Below are positions 46,522 to 57,698 of a DNA stretch of 64,000 nt, piece after piece. This stretch comes from Fallopia convolvulus (lineage: Eukaryota > Streptophyta > Magnoliopsida > Caryophyllales > Polygonaceae). Made by a program: the position numbers and the translations under genes. The DNA lies in contig OZ024735.1 of the NCBI GenBank assembly GCA_964016875.1, forward strand, positions 8,851,338 through 8,915,337, written 5' to 3'. The notes below the pieces were generated by a model. It worked only from the letters and a program-made list of their open reading frames with translations. It ran no database searches and had not been told where the DNA came from. The first letter of the stretch is position 1. Every line of letters begins with the position of its first letter.

Positions 46522-48819
46522 TGATGGAGTGAAGTCTGCCATGTCTCCAACCGATGTCGATTAGTTGATTTGAGTGCCTTCTGACGGACCAATCACAAGA
46601 AGTCGAGCTAAGAAGATTGCTCAAGACACAACATCAATCTTGGTTCGATTGGCAGCTGTTCTTGAAGAGCCTAGCAAGACAAAGTGGGTCTCGTGCATTC
46701 AACATCAATTGAGGCCGGATTCCATGGATTAACTCAAGGGGCCGAAATTCACCTATTTCCTTATTTAGAAACATGTATTAGTTTGTCTCACTTTAGGGCT
46801 GAATTTAGTAGGTGACCGGGTGAGATGAATTCGTATATGGGTCAAAGTCAACCCTTTGACTTGACCATTCTAAGTAAGAGGAAATATTTTCTATTTATTT
46901 TATAATAGGCGTGTTTTGCTATTTTAATAATGTAGAGAAATCAGCCAATAGGCTTATGTTAGTTGGTTGATCTTCTCTCTCTTGGTTGTTAGAGATATTT
47001 TTAGTTTGTTTTGGATATTTTATAGTTGTTAGGATATTTTTCTTAAATAAATAAATCAGCCATGATTTATTTTATTTAAAGGGAATCTAGATAGATTTAA
47101 TTAAATATTTTATTATATCTTGGGAAGCAAGACAAGGAGATCAAAATCCCTTCTCTAGGGCCATCCATATGCTCCTCCTTGTTCCCCAAGTCATAGCATT
47201 GTATTCTCTATTTATACTTTGCAATTTCCATTCAATAAAATTAGCTTGAGATGAGATAAACCCTAAGAAAGGTTTATCTCGTCCTTGGGCTCAAAAACTC
47301 GTGTCTATGCTTGCAAGTGTTCGAGATCAACATCATCATCAATCCGACTTCTCTCTCGTCTCCATTCAAATCTGAATTATTGTGTTGAACAATTAGGTTG
47401 TTCTAGATTTGATACGTGATTGCCTCGGATGACTCCTTAGAAACCTCGTATATGACCCACACAAGTCCCGATCTTGCCTTGTAATGCTATTTCCAACCTG
47501 AATATGCAATCGAATGTAAGAACACGAAGAACACGAGTACCAAACTGATTTGAAACACTAATTGAATCAAATAAGATAATTCAACTTGGATGGGTCGAAC
47601 ACTAATCCAAATTGATAAACTAGTTGATATAAATCGACTAGAACTAAACTTGATTGAATCAAACTTAATGAATCAAACGAACGAAACAAAGAGATTGAGA
47701 TCGAGAATGATGATGATGAAGGTTCGGCCGAAATTGCAAGCACACACACAACTTGATATTTTTTTTGGAGCCCAAGATATAGATTCAACCAATTTGGGTT
47801 TAATCTCTCTCAAGCTGATTTTTATTAATGAAATTGCAAAGTATAAATAGAGAATACAAAAAGCTATTACTTGGGGAGCAAGGAGAGAGGTATGGCCGGC
47901 CCTAATATATAGATTAGGCCTCCTTGTCTTGCTTCCTAAGATATAATAAAATATCTAATAATATCTATCTAGATTCCCCTTAAATAAAATAAATCATGGC
48001 TGATTTATTTATTTAAGAAAAATATCCTAACAACTATAAAATATCCAAAACAAACTAAAAATATCTCTAACAACCAGGAGAGAGAATATTAACCAACTAA
48101 CATAAGCCTATTGGCTCATTTCTCTACATTATTTAAAAGCAAAAACACGCCTATAATAAATAAATAGAAGATATTTTCACTCACTTAGAATGGTCAAGTC
48201 AAAGGGTTGACTTTGACCCATATACCAATTTATCTCACCCGGTCACTTACTAAATTCAGCCCTAAAGTGAGACAAACTAATACATGTTTCTAAATAAGGA
48301 AATAGATAATTTTCGGCCCCCTTGAGTTAATCCATTGAATCCGGGCTCAATTGATGTCGAATGCACGAGACCCATTTTGACTTGGTTGGCTCTTCAAGAA
48401 CAGCTGCCAATCGAACCAAGATTGTTGTTGTGCCTTGAGCAATCTTCTTAGCTCGACTTCTTGTAATTGGTCCGTCAGAAGGCACTCGAATCAACTCATT
48501 GACGTCGGTTGGAGACATGGCAGGCTTCACTACATCAAGATTGATTGTTAAAGATCAATCTAGTTAATCAATCGGATTTAGCGTTAGAGCCAATCCGCTT
48601 GAACTATCGAAATTGTTTATCTCCATAATTTGGATCGGTTCTCTAATTCACCTTTCAATTCAGTTTTGTTCATCATCAAGTTCGAAATTTGATTACTTGT
48701 TCTCCAAGGAATTAATTTTGTTAGCAAATTCAGGTTGGATCGAGATTACTGGCAAGATCGGGACTTGTGTGGGTCATATACGAGGTTTCTACGGTGGATT
48801 CCGGGGCAATCACGTATCA
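46522..48819 (+). mobile_element. Solo LTR, family A, plus orientation, split by an inner solo LTR
   Basis: The LTR occupies 46522-47409 and 48543-48819 (about 1165 bp once the inner LTR and its duplicated target are removed). It starts TGATGGAGTG, carries the pol-tail reading region in degraded form (early TAG), has a TATA-like box at 47209, and ends CACGTATCA. Flanks CCTAT (46517-46521) and CCCGT (48820-48824) each differ by one transition from the CCCAT expected in this satellite position, consistent with a decayed 5-bp target duplication. Satellite continues in phase on both sides. Confidence 0.88.
47410..48537 (-). mobile_element. Inner solo LTR, family A, minus orientation
   Basis: 1128 bp with TGATG start at 48537 and TATCA end at 47410. 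It is flanked by a perfect 5-bp duplication AGATT (47405-47409 and 48538-48542) inside the outer LTR. The LTR-coded tail is open for 67 codons (48327-48530, minus), including DGPITRSRAKK. No internal region remains, so the element was reduced by LTR-LTR recombination. Confidence 0.95.
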
Positions 48820-50790
48820 CCCGTGCTAGTCTATCCAAGCCAAAAAACGGAAAAAAAACTCGCAAAAGTTCTGGTACGAAAATCTTCGTACCATTTGAAC
48901 TCAAACCTACACCCATTCCGAAAATGCCCTAAACGGTTCAACGGTCGAATGTGTCTTTACAAAATGTTTTTCTTAGGCCCCAACTATCACATCCAAGACA
49001 AAAAACGGAAAAAACTCCCAAAAGTTCAAGTACGAAAATCTTCGTACCATTCAGCCTCAAACCAAGACCCTCCCCGAAAATGCCCTAAACGGTTGTACGA
49101 TCGAATGTGTCTTTACAAAAGGTTTTTCTTAGGCCCATGCTAGTCTATCCAAGCCAAAAAACGGAAAAAAACTCGCAAAAGTTCTGGTACGAAAATCATC
49201 ATACCATTTAACCTCAAAATTACACCCATTCCGAAAATGCACTAAACGGTTGTACGGTCGAATGTGTCTTTACAAAATGTTTTTATTAGGCCCCAACTAG
49301 CACATCCAAGCCAAAAAACGGAAAAAACTCTTAAAAGTTCTGGTACGAAAATCTTCGTACCATTCAGCCTCAAACCAAGACCCTTCCCAAAAATGCCCTA
49401 AACGGTTGTACGGTCGAATGTGTCTTTACAAAAGGTTTTTCTTAGGCCCATGCTAGTCCATCCAAGCCAAAAAACGGAAAAAAACTCGCAAAAATTCTGG
49501 TACGAAAATCTTCGTACTAATTAACCTCAAACCTACACCCATTCCGAAAATGCCATAAACGGTTCAACGATCGAATGTGTCTTTACAAAATGTTTTTCTT
49601 AGGCCCAAACTAGCACATGCAAGACAAAAAAACTCGCAAAAGTTCAGGTACGAAAATCTTCGTACCATTCAGCCTCAAACCAAGACCCTTCCCGAAAATG
49701 CCCAAAACGGTTGTACGGTCGAATGTGTCTTTACAAAATGTTTTTCATAGGCCCCAACTAGCACATCCAAGACAAAAAAATGGAAAAAATACGCAAAAGT
49801 TCTGGTACGAAAATCTTCGTACCATTCAGCCTCAAACCAAGACCCTTCCCGAAAATGCCCTAAACGGTTGTACGGTCGAATGTTTCTTTACAAAATGTTT
49901 TTCTTAGGCCCCAAATAGCACATCCAAGTCAAAAACGGAAAAAACTCGCAAAAGTTCCGGTACGAAAATTTTCGTACCATTTAACCTCAAACCTACACCC
50001 ATTCCGAATATGCCATAAACAGTTCAACGGTCGAATGTGTCTTTACAAAATGTTTTTCTTACGCCCCAACTAGCACATCCAAGACAAAAAAAAAACTGAA
50101 AAAACTCGCAAATGTTCAGGTACGAAAATCTTCGTACCATTCAGCCTCAAACCAAAACCCTTCCCGATAATGCCCTAAACGGTTGTACGGTGGAATGTGT
50201 CTTTACAAAATGTTTTTCTTAGGCCCCTACTAGAAAATCCAAGACAAAAAAACGGAAAAAACTCGCAAAAGTTCTGGTACGAAAATCTTCGTACCATTCA
50301 GCCTTAAACCAAGACCCTTCCCGAGAATGCCCTAAACGGTTGTACGTTTGAATGTGTCTTTACAAAAGGTTTTTCTTAGGCCCATGCTAGTGTATTCAAG
50401 CCAAAAAACGGAAAAAAACTCGCAAAAGTTCTGGTACGAAAATCTTCGTACCATTTGACCTCAAACCCACACCCATTCCGAAATTGCCCTAAACGGTTCA
50501 ACGGTTGAATGTGTCTTTACAAAATGTTTTTCTTAGGCCCCAACTAGCACATCCAAGACAAACAAACGGAACAAACTCGCAAAAGTTCAGGTACGAAAAT
50601 CTTCGTACCATTCAGCCTCAAACCAAGACCCTTCCCGAAAATGCTTTAAACGGTTGTACGGTCGAATGTGTCTTTACAAAAGGTTTTTCTTAGGCCCATA
50701 GTCTATCCAAGCCAAAACAGAAAAAAAAAACTCGCAAAAGTTCTGGTACGAAAATCTTCGTACCCTTCCCGAAAATGCCCTAAACTGTTG
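48820..50790 (+). repeat. Satellite array, inverted orientation (~12.5 monomers)
   Basis: Continues the array at 44472-46521. Small deletions occur near 49620 (loss between AAGACAAAAAA and CTCGC) and 50697 (CCCATAGTC). A hybrid frame at 48613-49143 runs from the LTR into satellite and is not regarded as a gene. Confidence 0.95.
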
Positions 50791-51915
50791 TGATGCAGTG
50801 AAGCCTGCCATGTCTCCAACCGACGTCAATGAGTTGATTCGAGTGCCTTCTGACGGACCAATTACTAGAAGTCGATCTAAGAAGATTGCTCAAGGCACAA
50901 CAGCGATCTTGGTTCGATTGGCTGCAGTTCTTGAAGAGCCTAGCAAGACAAAGTGGGTCTCGTGCATTTGACATCAATTGAGCCCGGATTCAATGGATTA
51001 ACTCAAGATGGCCGAAAAATCACTATTTCCTTATTTAGAAACATGTATTAATTTGTCTCACCTTAGGGCTGAATTTAGTAAGTGACCGGGTGAGATAAAT
51101 TGGTATATGGGTCAAAGTCAACCCTTTGACTTGACCATTCTAAGTAAGAGAAAATATCTTCTATTTTATTTATTATAGGCGTGTGCTTTTATTTAAATAA
51201 TGTAGAGAAATCAATCAATAGGCTTATGTTAGTTGATTGATATTCTCTCTCCTGGTTGTTAGAGATATTTTTAGTTTGTTTTGGATATTTTATAGTTGTT
51301 AGGATATTTTCCTTAAATAAATAAATCAGCCATGATTTATTTTATTTAAGGGGAATCTAGATAGATATTATTAGATATTTTATTATATCTTGGAAAGCAA
51401 GACATGGGGGCTCTCTCTATCTATTAGGGCCGGCCCTAGGGGTGCCTTGCTCTCCAAGGAAGACTCTTGTATTCTACTATTTATAGTTTGCATCTTCATT
51501 CAATAAAAATCAGCTTGAAGTAAGATTAAACCCCTTTGGTTTAGTCTTGCTTTTGGGCCCAAAAACTCGTGTGTTTATGCTTGCAATTGGAGATCGATCG
51601 TTCACCATCTTCACCGAATTCGAATTCTCTCTCTCGTGTTTTGTTTGTTTGATTCATTCAATTGATCAATCGAGTTTAGTTCTAGTCGATTCATATCAAC
51701 TAGTTTATCAATTTGGATTAGCGTTCGAGCCATCCAAGTTAAACTATCTTATTTGATTCAATTAAGTGTTTCGAAATCAGTTTGGTTACTTGTGTTATTC
51801 GAGTTCTTACATTGATTGCAAATTCATGTTGGAAATAGCGTTACAAGGCAAGATCGGGACTTGTGTGGGTCAAATACGAGGTTTCTAAGGAGTCATCCGA
51901 GGCAATCATGTATCA
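50791..51915 (+). mobile_element. Solo LTR, family A, with perfect target duplication
   Basis: 1125 bp, TGATGCAGTG...CATGTATCA, flanked by TGTTG at 50786-50790 and 51916-51920. The satellite sequence is restored in phase when the LTR and one TGTTG are removed. This LTR defines the true family-A LTR boundaries and shows that the pol-tail coding sequence is part of the LTR. TATA-like box TATTTATAG at 51478, followed by TTCATTCAATAAAAATC. Confidence 0.96.
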
Positions 51916-52244
51916 TGTTGTACGGTCGATTGTGTCTTTACAAAATATTTTTCTTAGGCCCCAACTAGCACATCCAAGACAAAAAATGGAAAAAACTCGC
52001 AAAAGTTCAGGTACGAAAATCTTCGTACCATTCAGCCTCAAACCAAGACCCTTCCCGAAAATGCCCTAAACGATTGTACGGTCGAATGTGTCTTTACAAA
52101 ATGTTTTTCTTAGGCCCCAACTAGCACATCCAAGACAAAAAAAACGGAAAAAACTCACAAAAATTCTGGTATGAAAATCTTCGTACCATTCAGCCTCAAA
52201 CCAAGACCCTTCCCGAAAATGCCCTAAACGATTGTATGGTCGAC
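51916..52244 (+). repeat. Satellite, last ~2 monomers in the window
   Basis: Two monomers in inverted orientation end within the CGGTCGAATG box at TGGTCGAC, where the family-D LTR begins. No satellite is seen to the right. Confidence 0.95.
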
Positions 52245-54297
52245 TGATGAGATTCCCTTAAGGATCGGACTCGATTCTGGCTCGAGCGAGTTCGTGATGT
52301 TGCTTGAAAACGTTCTTGTTGAAGCCGCTTGATAAATGGGTTGTGTTTGTTGGATTTAAAGGTATTAAGAATGAGGATTTCTCAAATAAAACGGAATTTT
52401 GGTCTTTTTATTATATAAGGGATAAGTAGTTGACCCTTCTTGGATAAACGCACCAAGAGAAACCAACTAAAGGATACAAGTATGAGGAACAACTAATCCG
52501 GACCCAACTATCCCAACCCTCTTGGATAAACGCACCACGAGGACTAAGAAAACTAGGATCGAAGACAAACTATTCCAAACCCAACTATCCTAGGGATAAG
52601 TAGACGGCCTTACTCAGAGTCTCACCAAGCCAGGTCATCTAGGGACGGTTAGGCTAAGGCTCGAGTCACACGAACCATAACCAGCCATCCAGGCCCTCGA
52701 ATCTCACGAGGACCACAGTTTGAGTCCCACAAGCCGGGAGAGCCCAAAACCCGAAACTAAACAAGTTCTCCAAGTTCAAATTTAAGCTATCTGATACAAA
52801 TCAAGGGAGGATCCAAGTCAATGATTCGTCGAAGATGAATATAGGCCAAACACCAAGACCTTTACTAAGGTCCCGATCATTCAAGTTCAAGAAGGTTTTC
52901 ATGGATTTAATATTATCCTTTGAAGATGTTCATCAATGGCTTCCAAGGCCACCAAGAAAGAGGATCAAGTTTTGAAAGTTCGAAAAGTTATGAAACCCGT
53001 CAAATTAAAAGCAGTGCTCAGTAAAATGATCATAACTTGAGCTAGAAAATTGATCTCAAGTCCGTTCAAATTGCGTCGGATAGATAATTAAAAGATCTAC
53101 AACTTTGTGGTTTACGTCAAATCCAGAATCCAAGAGTAAAGAGGTTAAAAATGCGATTTACTGAGAGTTGTTCAAGTCTTACGGGAATCTTATCTTTTAT
53201 TTTGATTCTATCTTTATCTTTATGATAATTTCAGGCATAGGAAGTTTGTTAGGGTTGAAATGTATCTTGCTTTATTATTATTTATATCTTTTTGAGTTTT
53301 AGGATTAGCTTTTTAGTTTTATTATTAAAATAAGTCAAATAATTATTTATTTGATTTAATGATAAAGAGACTTAGATAGATGTTTTTTAATTATTTTATG
53401 TTATCTTGGGAAGCAAGTCATTGGACCGAATTGTCCCTACTAGGGCCAGACATGTCATGCCTTGCTCTCCAAGGAACTTTGTTTTGTATTTCTTATTTAT
53501 AGTTTGCATCTTCATTCAATAAAAATCAGCTCAGTAAGATTAAACCCCTTTGGTTTAATCTTGCTCTTGGGCCATTAAAACAACTCGTGTTCTAGCATTC
53601 AAACCTACGAAGATCGATCATCATACTCCATTCGAATTCTCTCCCTTCGTTGTTTGATTGATCTAGTTAATTTAAGATTGTTCTAGAATTGATTGTTAAA
53701 GATCATTCTAGTTAATCAATTGGATTTAGCGATCGGGCCAATCCAATTGAACTATCAAAGTTGATTGTTTCAATCTATCAAATCAGTTTCGTCTTTTATT
53801 TGATTACTTGTTCAGCAAGTTTCTAACTTTATTAAGCAAATCAGGTTTAAAGAGAATTACTTGTGAAGATCGGGCCAAAACAAGACCGAATTGTCACCAT
53901 CGAGCAATCGAGGAGATAATTCCGTATCACTATCCAAATAAGAAAGATTACAACCCTTTATATAGGATAAAATTGGGACAAAAATTAAGTGCTTCACTTG
54001 GCTTCCAAGGCGGTAATTGATGGTGGTCAAAATTGAATGCTTGACTTGGCTTCCAAGGCTGTAATTGATGACGGTCTTTACTTGGAGGTCATTGAATGCT
54101 CCTTCTTGGCGACCAAGCAATCTTGAGGAGGTGGAGACGGCATGGGCTGGAAAAGAGAGATGGACGTACCTTGGGTTTGGGCCCAATTGTTGCTTGGATG
54201 AGCTTGAATGGAACGATGGCGATGTAGCTTGTGGCCCATGGGGCGTTGCTGTTGCCGGCTCCTCTTAATCTTGAATGTTGGCGGCGTGATCACATCA
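52245..54297 (-). mobile_element. LTR-D copy A: 3' LTR of family-D element (split by solo LTR X)
   Basis: Family-D LTR of about 909 bp after removing X and its duplicated target: 52245-52791 plus 53935-54297. On the minus strand it starts TGATGTGATC after a polypurine tract and ends CTCATCA at the satellite junction. It contains short repeats of TTGGATAAACGCACCA(A/C)G and a TATA box (CCTATATAAAGG, 53955-53966, minus). Adjacent satellite bases TCGAC (52240-52244) are the expected target. Confidence 0.88.
52792..53929 (+). mobile_element. Solo LTR of a fifth type ('X')
   Basis: 1138 bp, TGATACAAAT...CCGTATCA, flanked by a perfect CTATC duplication (52787-52791, 53930-53934) inside LTR-D. The right part, from about 53340, resembles family A (TATTTATAGTTTGCATC at 53494, TTCATTCAATAAAAATCAGC, then AAGATCGGG near the end). 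The first ~550 bp are unlike family A. From the second base a frame stays open for about 57 codons with a PLLRSRSFKFKK basic stretch, a possible pol tail. Confidence 0.9.
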
Positions 54298-55286
54298 TCC
54301 ACTTCCCCTTGAAGAGGATTCGACCTCGAATCCTTGGGGCCATACATGGAAGTGGCCGTGGCGAGGTGACTGAGTCGGGCCGGCCCTCGGTTGAGAATGG
54401 GCTCCACCTCATGGGAAGCCATGGGAAACAAGCAAAAGTACTTGTCGTCGTGGAAGAACGAATGGGTATTCCTCCTCCCACTATGCATTACGTTCTTATC
54501 CCACTACCAGGGATGCCCGAGAAGGACATGGGCCGTCCGCATTGGCACCACGTCGCAGTCAATGAGGTCATGGTACCCACCAATGACGATTGGCAAGGAC
54601 ACATAGTGGGTTACGGGAATAGCATCCTCATCTGCGAGCCACCCAAGAGTATATGCATGTGGGCGTCGTTGTAGGACAAAACCCACCTGTTTGATCACAT
54701 CTTTGGATACTAAGTTGGAGGCGCACCCTCCATCGATGTTGACTAGGCACTCAACGCCTAGCACCATGGCACGACAATAAAATAGGTTGTGCTTTTGGTC
54801 TTCACAAAGCTCGTCCAACGCGAACCAACCATTAACTTCTTCAACTTCTTCTTCGGGAAGCTCCCCCTCCACCATCATCTCATCACCATCCACAAATTCT
54901 TCCTCGGGAAGCTCCTGATATGGCTCCATATAAAACTCCTCGAATTCGGTGAGACTACCCATGGAAACCACATCATTTATAATATCCACTTCTTCGTTCA
55001 CTTCCTCAGCGGATTCTTCTTTTGGGCTCGAGTCATTATCACTTAACTCGACGCTCGCACTGTAGCCACCCTCTTCGTTGATACTAGGGTCACTCTCCCC
55101 ACCAAAACTAGCATCGCTTTCTTCTTCATGGTTCTCGACCTCTTGATCACTCGAGATGTCGATGATCTCCTTCCGTGTAGCCATGCCACACACGAGACGT
55201 GGGCCAGCCACACTCTTGCTTAGAACTACCTTCTTGCCAAGCAACATCTTATAGGCCATTTTGGTTGTAAAGAAGTCGGAACTTGC
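54078..55286 (-). pseudogene. Family-D protein: acidic region, protease-like domain, pol tail; no RT or integrase
   Basis: After a predicted splice acceptor at 55287 the minus-strand frame encodes a basic start (TTKMAYKMLLGKKV), a long Glu/Asp/Ser-rich stretch (~55170-54840), then a retroviral-type aspartic protease: LVNIDGGCASNLV in place of the usual DSG or DTG, and MRTAHVLLGHPW at the end. A TAG at 54504-54506 interrupts the frame. The same frame resumes through a conserved post-protease segment to GPKDSRSNPLQGEVDD, reads over the polypurine tract and ends in the LTR at 54078. Reverse transcriptase, RNase H and integrase are absent, and no capsid or zinc knuckle is recognised. The element would depend on another element's enzymes. 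The altered DGG motif makes protease activity doubtful. Confidence 0.75.
54298..54310 (-). other. Polypurine tract of the family-D element
   Basis: AAGGGGAAGTGGA on the minus strand directly before the LTR start TGATGTG. Copy B has AAGGGGGAGTGGA at 57596-57608. Confidence 0.8.
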
Positions 55287-56477
55287 CTGAAAAATAATGA
55301 ACACACAAAATGTATACTCGTAAGAACGCATCATGGGTAAGGTCATCCCGTGACTTTGTATGTGCCCTCGTTTTTTTTTACTCTCTTTTTTTTAAACACG
55401 ACCCTCTTAGCTTAGGGAACTTTTCGAGCCTTGGACTTCCCACCACAGCCTTTGATGTCCACGATCTCTTTTCGTGACCAATATAATCACTTGCATGGGT
55501 TATGCTATCTCATCCAACAACAAGTATATGAATATATAACGACTAATCACGAAAAACTTTCATTGCTCAATTCAGGTTCGGATTTTGGCAAAGGTTAGAG
55601 GGGAATAGAACAAGATTGGCTCGAGTTTAGTCCGACCCAACCAGCCCACAACCTAGGCTAAAGTCGACTCACCCTAGGTTGATTTTAGTAACTCACGGCT
55701 GGATTTTACTTTCAACTAGCATCTCGTGGCTTTAGGCAAAAGAAAACCAAGATTTACACATGATCTAAACTCGATTCCAGCCATCAACATCAAAATAAAA
55801 ATGATTTTGCAACTTACTTGGATTGTCTTGAAAGAGTGGAAGGAAGAGACTCGAAAACAGTCCAAGTACACGACACAAATGCCTCTTAGGACCAAGAAGA
55901 TGGAGGCTTACACTCTTACTAACGAAAAAGTGGTGTTTTTGAGGGGTGATCGGCTGGATGCTTCTCCCTTGAGGCGCCTTTGGTTTCTCTCTTGGTTAGG
56001 GAAATTGTACGAATGAAAGGCCTCTCTTTATCTAAGAAATTGGGAAGTAGGCAGCAAGGAAGTCGACTAGGTGCAAGGGAATTAAAATGGGCGGGTTTTC
56101 AAGAGAAGAAAGGGAAGAGGTGGTCGTTAATTAGGCCCTCCAATAACTCACATTTAATCAGCCCCCACCTCCTGGCTTGCACACAAAGCTCAATTTAATG
56201 AGGTGGTAAATGATTAATGAAGTAGTAAGTAATTAAGAAAGTGGAGCTTATTAACTTCGTTGGCAACTAAGAGCTTCATCTCTTTAATATCCACGCATTA
56301 AAATTGCGGGAAGGGCAAGGGGTGCGTGGCATTGAGTGGGTGCCCAATGACTCTTGGTTCAACGTTTGAATTCAAAGGCTTACTTCCTCTCTTTAATAGC
56401 CATTTTTTTTGTACGACCCTGACTCCCAACAATGGGTTACGCACTCATGATTAAGCAATTATATACCCAAAACTTAC
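55287..56477 (-). other. Predicted leader intron of the family-D element
   Basis: Donor TTCT/GTAAGTTTT lies 16 bases after the primer-binding site, and acceptor CATTATTTTTCAG/GCAAG immediately precedes the coding frame, giving a ~1191-bp intron. No gene is recognised inside; plus-strand frames at 55726-56198 are taken as chance. Confidence 0.6.
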
Positions 56478-56493
56478 AGAACTCGCCTCGAAA

Positions 56494-56506
56494 GGCTCTG
56501 ATACCA
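56494..56506 (-). other. Primer-binding site of the family-D element (tRNA-iMet)
   Basis: TGGTATCAGAGCC on the minus strand, two bases from the LTR end CTCATCA; a full match to the plant initiator-methionine type. Confidence 0.9.
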
Positions 56507-56508
56507 CC

Positions 56509-57595
56509 TGATGAGACTCCCTTAAGGATCGGACTTGATTCTGGCTCGAGCGAGTTCGTGATGATGCTTGAGAACGTTCTTGTTGAAGCCGCTTGAAAAA
56601 TGGGTTGTGTTTGTTGGTTTTAAAGGTATTAAGAATGAAGATTTCTCAAATAAAAAAATTGGAGATTTAGGTCTTTTTATTATATAAGGGATAAGTAGTT
56701 GACCCCTCTTGGATAAACGCACCAAGAGAAACCAACTAAAGGATACAAGTGTGAGGAACAACTAATCCGGACCCAACTATCCCAACCCTCATGGATATAC
56801 GCACCACGAGAACTAAAATACAAGGATCGAAGACAAACCATTCCAAACCCAACTATCGCAAGGATAAGTAGACGGCCTCACTTGGATATACGCACCAAGC
56901 AAGGTCGACTAAAGGACAGCTAGACGGCCTCACTTGGATATACGCACCAAGCAAGGTCGTCTAAGGACGGCTAGGGTAAGGCTCGAGTCACACGATCCAT
57001 AACCAGCCATCCAGGCCCTTGAATCACACGAGGACCACGTCTCACAAGCCGGGAGAGCCCAAAACCCGGAACTAAACAAGTTCTTCCAATTCAAGTCTTA
57101 AGCTAAGGGAATAAGAAAGATTACAACCCCTTATATAGGATAAAATTAGGACAAAAATTAAGTGCTTGACTTGGCATCCAAGGTGGTAATTGATGGTTCT
57201 TCAAATTGAATGCTTGACTTGGAGCGGAAGGCAACCGTCATTGAAAGCTGACTTCTCAAATTCAGCCATTAAGAGAAGGAACCGAAGGGTCTTCACTTGA
57301 ATGAAGGCTGCTTGCATTAAGAGAAGGAACCGAAGGGTCTTCACTTGAATGTAGTAGGTAAAGAGGTGGCTATTTGGCTTCTTGCATTGATGACGGAATC
57401 AGCTCCTTGATGATGGTTAAGTAATGACGCCTATTGATGATGACTCTTTAATGACAACTTCTTGGCTCCTTGCATTGATGGAGGGTGAGCCTTGATGATG
57501 GCTTCAAATGGCACCTCTTGATGTCTTAGTAGCATGGCCAAGGTGGCTAACCCGGCTTGAACTGACCGTGGGGCGCCCCCCCTTGTGACACATCA
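56509..57595 (-). mobile_element. LTR-D copy B: 5' LTR of the family-D element
   Basis: 1087 bp, TGATGTGTCAC at 57595 to CTCATCA at 56509. It is longer and more diverged than copy A: a ~52-bp tandem duplication at 56869-56971 (TAGACGGCCTCACTTGG start), a 37-bp repeat at 57267-57303 and 57315-57351, and extra sequence at 57220-57560. It is also preceded on the minus strand by a polypurine tract and internal sequence, so it sits between two internal regions, as LTR2 does. Confidence 0.85.
57129..57140 (-). promoter_or_regulatory. TATA box in LTR-D copy B
   Basis: TCCTATATAAGG on the minus strand. The same element is at 53955-53966 in copy A and 58238-58249 in copy C. Confidence 0.55.
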
Positions 57596-57698
57596 TCCAC
57601 TCCCCCTTGAAGAGGATTCGACCTCGAATCCTTGGGGCCATACATGGGAGTGTATGGCCCCAAGAAGATGGAGAACCGAAGGGCCATACATGGAAGAG
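57596..57698 (-). mobile_element. Remnant of a second family-D internal region
   Basis: Polypurine tract and 3' internal sequence (CTCTTCAAGGGGGAGTGGA on minus), as beside copy A, cut to ~100 bp. It is scrambled by a hairpin (57631-57664) and joined to LTR copy C at a shared GATTC. Confidence 0.75.
57631..57664. repeat. Perfect 14-bp inverted repeat with 6-bp loop
   Basis: CTTGGGGCCATACA, TGGGAG, TGTATGGCCCCAAG. Only the left arm matches the parent internal sequence (54328-54350), so the right arm is a local inverted copy. Confidence 0.9.

Noticed and set aside
47590..47850. Frames of 73-86 codons in the inner solo LTR (47567-47850)
   Set aside because: They cover the LTR promoter/R region, with no conserved coding content in other family-A LTRs.
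48613..49143. 176-codon frame from LTR into satellite
   Set aside because: It joins LTR end and satellite by chance; no similarity to a known protein.
55726..56198. Plus-strand frames of 72-96 codons
   Set aside because: They lie in the predicted leader intron of element D, with no recognisable motif.
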